Below are positions 22,101-34,100 of a DNA stretch of 64,000 nt, in pieces (position 1 is the first letter of the stretch; every line of letters starts with the position of its first letter). Source of the stretch: Undaria pinnatifida (Eukaryota; Sar; Phaeophyceae; Laminariales; Alariaceae); assembly GCA_012845835.1 (NCBI GenBank), contig JABAKD010000002.1:26006210-26070209 (forward strand). Direction: 5' to 3'. The position numbers and the translations under genes were made by a program. The notes under the pieces were generated by a model. The model was not told where the DNA came from. It saw only the letters and a list, made by a program, of their open reading frames with translations, and did not search any database.

Positions 22101-25100
22101 AGCTGCACACCCACCGCAGCATTCCTCAACGTTTCCTACGTTGCCACAGACGTCCATGTCCACCATGTTGGCGGTGTGGTGGTGGCAGATAGGGCAGAGG
22201 AGCTAACACACCGACCGCGCTTACAGCTCGCGCCATCCATCACAATCTACAATTCCAGAGGGCCTTCCTACCCCTCCCCCTCCAAACCTCGCCCTCTCCT
22301 CGAGTCTTGAGTCTTTTGCTACTAGGCCTGCACTTATTTGAAATCTCAATCCGGACGGAAACATATAAGGACCGCTTGGATATTCACATTCACACTCCAA
22401 CGGTCCTCACGTTTCCGTTCAGAGTGACAACTCTTTGTTTCGATGGTTTTTAGTTGCGGGCAATGCCACGATGGAGGGTGGGGGTACTGCCAGGCTCAGA
22501 CAGTTACGACTGCCGGGGACCCTCCTCATCTGAGGCAACCTCCCATACATCCTCTGGAATCTCATTTTTGGTAGCTGAGGAACTTTACCACAAGATCTGG
22601 CGCGTGCTACGACGCTACGACCGAGATAGCACTTTTCGGCAAAAACGATTTTCGAAGGAATGACGGGGCTCCTTGACCCAAAATCGTTGGAGTCTGACAT
22701 TCTTGCTTTGCAATACGTATGACGTTTTTGTACACCTAGGCCATGAGTTTGGTCCTCGGGTTGCACTTGTCAGTTTTACTTGAAATAACTTTTTTCTCGG
22801 AAGACATTTTTTTTTTTTTTTTGTAAGACACATCTACTTTCCAGCTTCTGGACAAGCCATGGTCACAGGTGTCATCCCTTCTTCCCCCCGGTTCTTGCCT
22901 TTATCGCGCATAGGGTTCAGCAATCCCACTACTCGTCGATTTTCATCGAGTGACGCTAACTCACGCTCTCGCCCTTTCCTCAAGTCAATTTGTGCACAAG
23001 AAAAAGTCCCCACGAATTTATACGAGTATGCATTCGGGGGAATTCGAACTCACGAAATTGACCTATACCAGGCTCGAGGATAACCTGATACGCAACCGGG
23101 GCGACCGGCATAGACCTCCTCAAGTAAGTAAGGAGCCTTGAAAAAAAAAATGCAAAAATTCTGCAGTAAGCATGTGCCATCGCTGGAATCTCCTTCGTGT
23201 TTTTCCAACAGTCTTACAAGCGAAACTCAAGTCAAGTCTCCGAATTTTGACGATGCCAAAAAAAAAAAGGACCCCTTTCGAGTTTTCTGAAAGAGTCCGC
23301 AGACCGGCAATACACACAACTTGATCACTGTCACAAAACATCCTGCTGCGCGAGTTCCTAGCGAGCGCGAAGTCGTTCTGCGGTAGCTCCTCAATTTTTT
23401 CTTCCACGAAATCGGCCGGTTTTGAAACCATTTCCCGGCTGTATCTTCCGAAACACGTTGTCCCTTGCCACCCCGATGTCACCTTTTTGATAGTCCTTTG
23501 CAAACAAGAAAAATATATTACGACAGCATCCTTCCTCGTGTCGAGGAGCGAGCCATGAAATATTCGTTAAACAAAATCGCTCGTTTTTGGGGGGGGGCTG
23601 TAGTATAATCAATCCGCGATACTACATTTCGAAGGCATCCCACGGTAAGGGTCGCACTTTTTGGGGCCAAGCGTTTCTGACCGATCTGACCGATTTGACC
23701 GATCTGACCGATCTGACCGGTTGACCTCCTAAAGTGTGGACCTATCGGTTAGTACGACAATTGTACGAGTGTACGTGCTTCAGGACTACTAGCGCACGTA
23801 AATGCCCGTCCGGTTGTTAGCGCGAACGCATGCCTTCGAAAGTCATGTTTCGGGTGAAGTATATCGAGCTCCTCATTTTCGGAGTTCAGAAATTTCTTGG
23901 AATATGCTGCACCCCTACCTAGCGCGGAATGACTCTTCGTCCGCTGTACTACAAGTCAACTGCTGTGGCGATTATCTTGCCTTGGTAGCATCGAGGAAGT
24001 TTTTTCTGACGCTCCTGGCCATCCGCTTCGAAGACTCTTCGAAGTCAGGCGCCCCCCCTAGAACGCACGAGAACGCCTCCTCGAACTCTTCCTGAAAGTG
24101 ACCCCTGGTATATTTTTAGTCGTTTTCGCGTGAACGCAGCAGGTGCCAACAAGTAAAACAGCAAATGTTAGATAAGGGAGGGGGGAGTTTTCTACAATTA
24201 TTTTCCTACCTTCGAAAGGATACGACATGGTGCGGCAGCAAAGATCGAGAGGGGAGCAGGGGAAAAGAGAAGAGAAAAAACGAACAAAATAGTGAGGAGA
24301 GGGCGGAGAACAAAAGCGACCAACAAATAAAACGAAAACACACATCAAAGCCTGCGGTAAACAAGCCTCTTGCGCCCCCCACACCCATGACCGAAGCGTC
24401 AAAACGTGGCCGTGAAGGGAGGGCAGGTAACACTGGGGCTGGCCAGGCCAGGCCTGGTCTGGCCGACCAAGGATGAAACCGACAAACAGGCACCCAGCGT
24501 GATGACGACGACGCTCTTCACCGTATTCAAGGCATACTAGAACCAATCGACTCGCGCGTCCGATTCGCTCAACCACCAAAGCGCACGCACGACCCTAGAG
24601 ACCCACCTAAGGTGGCGCACGTGCGCCCTAAACGCCGGCTCCAGCTCCCTCGCGACGGAAGCAATCAACCACTCGCGCTTCTCCTTGAGCGCCGCCGGCG
24701 AGGCATCGATCGGGGGCTGCGACGGAACGGCGAGCGCGGGGGGGGGGGGGGGGGGGGCAGACGAGAAAAACAACATCATCGAGGGGCGGCAATCTGCCAA
24801 ATAAAGCTTTCTAGGGTGTGTTGCCCCTTTCAGAACCGGGTCTACATTTTTAGTGAAAAGGGCTTTAAATTAGTACGAGGTCTTTTTTGCAGCTCTAAAA
24901 TGGCCAAGTAGGGTGCGTACCCGGCGGTACCCGAGAGCCAAACCCGGATACCCTGGTAGGTTGATTCGTACCCGGGTAGATACCCGGATACATCGAGAGT
25001 TTCATACCTTGCTAAACACGCCCTTGAAAGGTTTAGAGCTTTCTGTACGGCGACAAGCGGTCGAGCGGGTCGGAGCTGGGGCGGCACGTCCGGAGGAACG

Positions 25101-28100
25101 GTGGGGTCGGCCGGCGACTGCCAGAACGAAACCAACTACAACAGCGAAACCAACTAAAAATAAAGAGGTTTCCTTCCGACTCGGGGGACGTCGTTTTTTT
25201 TCACCTCCTCTCCTATTAGTAGACAGTGGGGGGGAGGGGGGGGAGGGGGGATCCCTTTACAAGAGACAACCGCCGACAACATCAGGGCACTGTGCCCGTC
25301 TTGACAGCCTCGGGAAACTATCCCCCCAGATCGCGATCGCCGCCAGACAAAAAGGCGCGCGCGCCCAAACGCCTTCGAACATGGCGGTGGGGGCATCAGC
25401 CAATCAATCGGCAACAATAACGACGACAACAAACGGCTCCTGCCATGCACCCCAACCTCCGCGCTTCTCCCATCCACAATCCCCTCCTAGATTCTGCCGC
25501 GCACTCCCCACCCCCATGGCTTCTGCAGTGCATCCCCCCCCCGACAGCCGGGCGGCAAGGATCAATAGAGCAGCAGACAGCAGTGCTCCGCCCTCACCTG
25601 CGATCTTGAAGCTTTTGCGTGGTACGACAGTAGAGCCCCGTCCACGATGCCTGGGACACCAACACATAGGACACCAGCACAGCGAAAGCGGGGACGGGGA
25701 TTGGAACGAACGACCACCGAAAAAGGGGGGAACGCAAGCCTTTTCATGATGCTTTCTCTTTGCCGTCCATCATAAAAAATAAGTTCTCAATTTTCCATTC
25801 AGGGGTACTCCGCAGGCGGTACGCGCGCAGGCAAGCGGATTTGCCTTTGCCCCTGGTAGTCGTTCTGCCGCACGGTTGTTTGAGCACACACACAAATTAC
25901 ACAACACACCACCACGTGCTGCCGTTGCTACGGCAGCCGGAGGGCGCGCCAGCTAGCGCTGTGTCGTGAATGCAAGAGAGATAAATGGACACAACTTATA
26001 TGAAAATACATGGAAGTACGGTGAGCTAAAGATGTGTTGTTACCCATCCGCCGGAGGAAAACAAAAACAAAAAACATCAACACAGCCACCCTCTCAGGTC
26101 CGACACTCCATCGGCACCTCCTTCCCTAGCATCAACACTCGACATCCGGATAATGAACACCTACGCCTTGACCTCTTCTACCCCCCTCTCCCTCGCCGCC
26201 TTCCTACCTCGTAGCTTGCAACCACAGAGCTCGTATTTCCATATTAATAGGGGGAACAATCTGCACGGACCTTGGATGAGCTGGACATCGATAGGTAGAA
26301 ACCAGAAATCACGGTACATGTGAAGAACACACCCACTCCGACACCTGGCTATGGAATCGCGGTTTAACGTGAAGAACACAACCACCCCTACACCTGGCTA
26401 CGTTAAAGGTACACCATTGTTTTCCCCGAGGCTCCTAACGTATTGAGGAGCCCTTTGCCTTCTGAGGCTCGAAACCTATTGAGAAGCCCCGTGCCTTCCG
26501 AGTAACCTTTTGAGCTCTCTTTTTTTCCGAGGCTCTTAACCTATTGGGGAGCTCTTTTGCCTTCTGAGGTTCTTAACGTATTGAGGAGCCCTTTGCCTTC
26601 TGAGGCTCCCAAGGTATTGAGGAGCTCTTTGCCTTCTGAGGCAAAACCTTGTTTTGTAAGTAAAACTGAAAGCGCAATCCGATTACCAAACCCATGAACA
26701 AGGTACAAGAACAGTTTTCGAAACGAGAATGACACTCCGACGATGTTGGGTTGACACTTTCACTACTTATCACTATATAAATACGTATCCCATACTATTT
26801 CCAAGTAGGCTGTCTGCAAAAAGGCAGGGGCAGTTCAAAAGGGGTTAAAGAGCCCCGTCATTCGGAAAGTATGCTTGCCCAAAAGTGCTACCGCTGTCGT
26901 AGATAGCATGCGTCCCCTTACCCATAAAACGCCTCTGCCACCCTGGTTCCCACCCTTTCTCCACACAACCCACAACCAGCCCGTCGGCAACGCCAAGATT
27001 GTCACGCCGCAGGCGCTATATCCACTCACCCTTCGCGTCTGATCCGAACTGCAGCAGCGGCATCGCCCCCGATGTTGCCTCCTCGACGTCTGCCAGCAGC
27101 CGGGCGCACTTCGGCCGGACCTCCAACAGGCACGACTCGGCGAGCGCCGCGGCCGCAACGGTTCCCTCTTGCTCACTGCGGCGAGGAGCCTACCCAGCAA
27201 ATAAAAACAGTGGAGCATGCAACAGCAGAAAAGGATAAAGTAAAACAACGACAATCCATATGCAATCAAAACATCAACAGCACAACGCGTAACAATCAAT
27301 GACAAGCATGATCGACATTAAAAAAACAGCATACCAGGAAGGCATCAACAATACCAACAACAATACCGCTAACAGCAACAACACCAACAACAACATCACC
27401 GCCAATACCACCACTAACATTAACACCAAAACCACCACCAACGCCAACACCAATACCGACACCAGTAACACCAACACCATTACCGCCACTACTGCCACCA
27501 TCACCGCCGCCAACACCACCAACGCTATCACCAACATCAACATCAACACCAAACACCACCAACACCACCCCCATCGCTTTTCACCGCGCGTCTTCCTCAC
27601 CTCGGAAAGACGTTCGTTAGTGCTCGCCGACGACCAGATCCCTTCCAGCCGTTGCCGCAGCATTGACAGAGGCACCGCCGCCTGTCGCCCCTCTCCCCCG
27701 GCCCCAGCTTCGACGCGCTGCCCGTCCCTCGCCACCCCTTCCCGCCGCTGAGATTTCGAGAAAACGAAGCCTTCCGTGAAGAACAAGAACATCGCCCGGG
27801 CGAAGCAGGGAGTTACAAATAGAGGTGATCGGGGACGGGGGGGCTACCGGAGACGGGGGTGAGGATAAAGCGAAATACCGCGGAACAAGTCCCCCGTAAC
27901 AGGGAGTTACAAATAGAGGCGACGGAGGCGGTCGGAGACGGGGAACGGGAGGGTGGCGTGAAAAGACTGCGGACCAAGTCTACGATTCTAACTACTGATG
28001 TTGTGACACTTGAAGCAGTAGACCATTAATAGTTCTGCGCGAGCGGTGTCGAGACAAAAAAACTGTCGCGGAAGGAGCGACCACAAGGAGGAGAATGAGC

Positions 28101-31100
28101 CGATCGGTCTGCCCAAACAAGTAACACCACCCACGCGCGCGTCCTCGGCGTGCTCTGTTCGGAGATCGACGAAGCAACAGCAGCAGCAGGGGCGCCCCCG
28201 GATTTGGCCAGGCCCGGCTAGGTAGGGTGGGGTGGGGTGGGGTGGGGATTGGTCTTGCGGGAAAAAAGAGCGCCCGCGATTCGGCCACGCCCGGCTCGGC
28301 GGGCTGGGGGGGGATGGGGGGGGGGGGCGTTGATGTCGCAGGAGAGAAGAGGGGAAAAAAACAAAAACAAAAAACTAAAACAACAAGATGTCTTTCTTAT
28401 TGGCTGTCATGCTTCTTGAAAAAGCAAAGAAGCAGGGCTTGTCATAGGCCGATAGTCCGGGCCAACATTAAGACTATGATTGTCCGGGCCAGGCCGGGCC
28501 TACACTTTCGAAAAATTGATGGGCCGGCCCGGGCCGGCCCGGGCCGTGAGAATGAAACGCGATGGGCCGGGCCGGGCCGGGCCGCGGCCCAGCATCCAAG
28601 ATTTTGACGGAGCGGGCCGGGCCGCGGCCCATAATCTAAAAAATTGATAGGCCGGGCCGGGCCGCCGCCCATCATCTCGAAATCTGATGGACCGGGCCGG
28701 TCCGCGGTCAATAAGGTGTGGGCATTTACATGGTTCGCCCCCCCCACCCCATGACGCGGCCCACGTGTTTTCACGAGTGGCCCGGGCCACGGCCCATGAA
28801 ATGTGGTGTGCTGCTGCTACTATTAATTTTAAGAAAGCAATACAGCGTCCACCCTGCCCACGAGGCGGCCCACGTGTTTTCACGGGCCGGCGCGGGCCGC
28901 GGTCCACGAGATGTGCAGAATGGGACACACCCAGCAGTAACATGGTAATGAACCAACACGCAGCCCGAGTGCGATCTGTGTCGAGGATAGGGGTTTTAGA
29001 CTACCACCTATCGAGGCAATGTTCAGTAGCATTGATTGGTTCATTGCTGTACTCGTAGTCGTGGCAGAGCTAGAAATAAACATACGAGTTGAACCGGAAC
29101 TTTCTCAGGGGATGTGTTCAAGAAAATCGGCGGGACTACCACCTGTTCGACTACTGCTATGTATTGTTCGAGAAGATCGTATCGTACCAGGTGGTCCAGT
29201 TTTCGGGGTCAGAGGCTTCTGGAAGGAGTAGTGCTCTGGACGTTGAGACGGACGACGTGGGTGGCCCCACCCTCATCACTCTTCTCTCATCCTTCTATCC
29301 TGCCTCGTCAATTTTCAGAATCCCTTAACCTATGGACACAACAGTCTATTGTTGCCAAGTTTTTTTTTCTTGGCCGAAAGCACCCTTTAAAACATCAATA
29401 TCTCTCTGCCTCGTGCATCTTGAACGCTCCTCCGGTGAGCTCAATTGCTGCCAGCGCCGGCCTCTGCGACCACGCCTGATCGTATCATCACAAATGCCAA
29501 TAGGTTAAGAGCCATCGTCTACAGCGCGGCGCGCATATCAGGAGTCTTCGAGGAGACGTCTTCGACGGCAAGCAGTAATCTGTCGCATTGCAGCAACGGG
29601 ACTACCATCAATCACGGGACTGTCAACTTTGGAGTTTGAAAAAGTGAGTCGAGTCAGGATTTTCGACAGTGGCTTGGATTTAGATTGATAATCTAGATTC
29701 AAGATACTAAACACTGGTGGCCGAGTCCGTCTCGGTCGTGTACTGCTGTCAAAAAGGATAGCATCGTATCTACGCGCCGACATCGATATCGGGGCATCGC
29801 ATTTTTCGTTTGCTTTTCTTGCACGGGTTGAGAATAGTGCGGCGTAATTTTTAGTACTTCTTGAGGCATCGCAGATTGCATTGCGTCCGCTTGAGCCTGC
29901 ACTAGCTGCAGCATCGACCGCATAGTTAGTGCACGTCAGTCATTCCAACACGGGTCGTGAAAGGACTCGAGACGTTCAGTTGAGCCTGCACAAGCTGCCG
30001 CATCGACGGCACAGGAAGTGCACGCCAGTCTTTCAAACACGGGTCGTGAAATGACTCGAGACGTTCAGTTGCGCCTGCCCCAGCTGTAGCATCGACGGCA
30101 CACGCAGAGTGCGGCAGTCATTGGAACACGGGTCGAGAACGGACTCGAGGCGTTCAGTTGAGCCTGCACCAGCCGCAGCATCGACGGCACAGGTAGTGCA
30201 CGCCACAGGACCGCGCTGCACCAGCTGCAGCAACGACAGCACAGGTAGTGCACGTCAGAGGACCGCGCTTCATCAGCTGTAGCATAGACCGCACAGATAG
30301 TGTACGTCAGTACAAGAGGGCACAGGCCGAGCTTCGCAAACTCTGGTCGTGTTTTTCTAGAAGCCTGCATGAGGATTGCAGCAAGACATTTACAAACCCT
30401 TTGCTACTGAGCGGGAGGATCCATCATCATGGACGGCACAACAAACAACTTTCACGTTGTCTTGAAACAAATATAAATAATTCGATGGCAAAAAGGCTGA
30501 CGACTTTCTTGAATGGAGCTCCAAGCTTCGTGCCAGTCTCAGCATCTACAACAGAGCCATCTTCAACATACAAGGGCAAGAGCGACCGTCGGAGACCGAT
30601 GACAGTCAGGCCACGGCCCGTGCGGCGTGGGGTGCCGCCAACCAGGGGCTATTCAGCATACTGTTATTTTCGACGGGCGGCTCAGCCTTCCTCGTCGTAC
30701 GGCGATTCGTGAGCATGACACTCGAGGACGAAGCAGGACATGGACAGCAAGCGTGCGCTGCTCGAGAAGTTAAAAGGGAGTTCGCGCGAAGCGATTCACG
30801 CAGAGCGTTCCAGAACGAACGACACTTGAATGCGATCACAACAGGACCCGGACGAGTACCTTTACATCATGGATACCTGCCGTGACCGCCTTAACGCGTG
30901 CGACCCACCAGAGGGTCCAACAGATCGTCAGTATGAGGATATTTTACTGCAAGCTCTACCGCCCGAATACAAGGCCATTCGCCAAGTCCACCTAGAGAGA
31001 GGGGACTTCGGGCTTGCCGATATCCGGCGTATGATGGCGGCCATTTACGCGGATAACCCGGCCCGCTCACGTTCTGATTCATTCAGGGGTATCGCGGGAC

Positions 31101-34100
31101 ATGGTGCCGCCATACAGGCAATGACCCGCGATCGCAACATCACGTGCCACTTTTGTGGTCGTATTGGCCACTTCGTTGCCCTTGTGCAAATGTCTGATAA
31201 AAACCTTGGTGCCGTTGTGAGCGGACAAAGGACAATCTTTGGCGTCTCCGTGACCCAGGCAGCACATTTTTTTATGCTTCTGCCGTGGTTTGGTCCGGGA
31301 CGGAACCGCCGGTGAAACCTTCGTGGCAGGAGGCATCTTCCGACCGAGCGGTGCAGCGACGGTCACCTTCGTGCGTGTCGTTGTAGAACCGGGAGCAAGG
31401 ACTGCTGCTGTAGCATGGGAAGCCCTCGCCAAAAGATCAGTGGCGTTGTATTTGCTCTCTTCGGATGACAGATAGATATCAAGCAGGTAGGGTATTGCAG
31501 CAGCAGATGTTGTTGCAGTAGCAGGTAGGTGCTTGGTACTGCTGCTGTTGTTGGTACTGCCAGCAGGAGGAGGAAGTGGTCCACCAATCGAGATAGAAGC
31601 CATCGGACCCGGCCGTTAGTGGAGCATTGTGCGGATACGAGTGGGTATGTATGCCTCGTGGGTCGGATGCAGCTGGCCCACGGAACCCAGAAGGAAAAAT
31701 AAAACGAAAAACAAACACCGTAAAAATATTGAAAATACGCGTCAGCACACACGTTTGTGTACGGGCAGCACACGGGGCCGGCCCGTCAAATCCACGGGCC
31801 GGCCAGCAAAAATAGAGCCCGGGTCTCATGGGTCTCGCTGCCAATACCATGGGCCGGGCCGGACCGGGCCAAGACATTAAATTTGGTGGGCCGGGCCGGG
31901 CTGGGCCGTGAAATGTTGAAAAGAGATGGGTCGGGCCGGGCCGTGGCCCATCCGATCAAAAATGGATGGGCCGGGCCGGGCCGGGCCGGGCCGCGGCCCA
32001 CCAAATGAAAGTTTGATGTGCCGGGCTGGGCCGCGGCCCATTTTACGAACAATTGGTGAGCCGGGCCGGCCTACCAGCGCCGGCCCATGACAAGCCCTAC
32101 AAATAACCCAAGAGGGAAAGGCAAAGAGAGACCTTTCTGGTTGTTGCTCACCGTTGTGGTCAGGGTCGAGGAATTTTCGGCTGAGGCCCGCCGCCTTGGC
32201 CGCGAACTCGCGTCGTTGGTAGTTAGGATGCGGGAGCCCCACAGTCCTGAGGTCAAATATCTCGGACAAGCCAGCATCGCGCAAGCTGCGCGGGAGCGGC
32301 AAGTAGGGAGACGGGACCTGAGAGGCTTCTAGCAAGCGCTTCGATGCGACTAGTAATGTAAAAACAGAACTAAGTCAAGGGATACAAATATTAGCCTGAA
32401 TCTCCTCCACCCTTGGCGTTAGAAGAACAAATTACTAGAACCAAGCAAACATTTACTCGTTACTCGAACTCTTGAGTAAATAAGAGGTAACGAAGGCTTA
32501 CCGGGTGAGGGCGAGGGATCGGCAAAACGTCGAGCACGGGCTACGAGTACAAATAAATAACTTCGAGGCTCCCAAGAGAACAAAACGACAAAAAACGACG
32601 GAGGCGGACACAGTCACGCGCCTGTCTCGGGACATTGAACGGACGATTCTGAATAAGGCCTTGGCAGCGGCAACTCCCTTTCCCTCCTCTCTCTCTCCCC
32701 CCCCACAACGTCGGAGGTCCGGCTGTATCAGAAACACGGCTATGATTCTTTCTTGCCTGGGCGGTTTGTTCACGTCCCGCCACAGCGCTTCCATGTTCTC
32801 CCTCGCCGCGCTCTGCAGGGCCTCGAAATGCTCGTGTTCTTCCACGTCTCGGAGAACCACCATCAGCACCTATGTACGCAAAATATGTGGCAGGAAGGAT
32901 CGCAAAATGTACAGTACGGCCAGATGTTGCAGGATGGGCCGTGAAAGGTATGATCCGGTACGGCCAGGTCGTAGCGGGGAATTTAACGTACACCAGGTGC
33001 CTGAACACAGCTTTCGATCTGCGGCTACGCTTTGAAAACACGGGGTACGGTCAGGTCGGCTGGTAGGATACTGATGACTTTATACCAGGTGCCTTAGTAC
33101 AAGATTTTTGGCTTTGCGACCACGCGTTGCAAGCACAAGATATGCCGCTCCGTCCGGTGGCACGCGAAAGAGAACGCCATAAAAGCGTTACGCCAGCCTG
33201 GATGCTACGATCGAAGAGTGGCCGCGGCGAAGCAAAAAAGGCCTTTGCATCTGTCTTTGGCCAACCATGCCAATAACGTCACGAGTCGGACGTCTCTCGA
33301 TGCAGAAGGAAGCATGGGAAACAAAATATCGTCAAAGTTCAGGAGTCTTCAGCGACTGTATCAAGTTGGTTGTCCGACATCGCACTTCAGCCAAGCGGTG
33401 AAAACAATAGTTCCAACACAAACATCGGATGCCGTTCCACAACAGCGAAGAAGTGCGTCACGCCGCCGCCAAACAGGCAACGCAAGAAACAGCGAACACT
33501 CTTTCGCCCCTTCCCCCCAACCCACCCCGCGGCCGCGACCGCGGCCTTGACTACACGCACGCACGACACCAAGAAAGCACGCCCTCGGTCCCACCCTTTC
33601 CTTCCACAACCTACAAGCCGCCAAGCGCGAGAGCGCGAGCGGGACCCCAATCTCTCATCGATCTCGCCTTGGGAAATCGTTCGGCCCCGCCCACAGGCGC
33701 CCCCCCTCCTTCTTGCAAGACGCCTGTTCTGGTGGTGTCGCCGCCGTCCTGCCCCTGGTACAGCCGCACCGCCTCCTCGAAAACGGATCGTAAGACGGAG
33801 TAGGCTTGACCGTCAGCTCGTCCCACGTCGTGCGCCCACATATTGAGCATGATGACGTCGGCAGCCATCACGGCAAATAGGGTGGTTCTACGGAAGGAGG
33901 GGAGCGAAGGAGGAAAAGCGGACGCCAAACACGCCGGGGGCCGGAATAAAGCTCGTTATCCCTTTTAGCACTGCACTCCCGATATGGGGACAAAACACAT
34001 GGAACTATACTAGGTAGGCTTGGGAGTTGGGAAAGGGGTGAAAGGCGAGCAGCGAGCAAAGGCGGCGACCGAGGTGCAGAATGATCCGCGGAACGGTCCG

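Noticed and set aside
23390-23510. Minus-strand frame with KPADFVEEKIEELPQNDFAL as an extra GTPase exon
   Set aside because: Reads like protein, but no acceptor/donor pair keeps phase 0 on both sides, and exons 10 and 11 already join cleanly.
24913-25749. 278-codon plus-strand frame
   Set aside because: Crosses GTPase exon 8 on the opposite strand; Pro/Ala/Arg-rich shadow without motifs.
27274-27792. 172-codon minus-strand frame taken as one protein
   Set aside because: Only its first third is coding (GTPase exon 6, 27770-27601). The Val/Leu-rich remainder is the intronic AAC/ACC repeat.
28450-30310. CRISPR-like array
   Set aside because: Regular repeats with spacers, but the spacers are themselves repeated, the host is eukaryotic, and no cas genes exist.
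31079-31603. 174-codon minus-strand frame
   Set aside because: Largely the antisense of the gag remnant plus a GCT-rich stretch; no domain or splice support.
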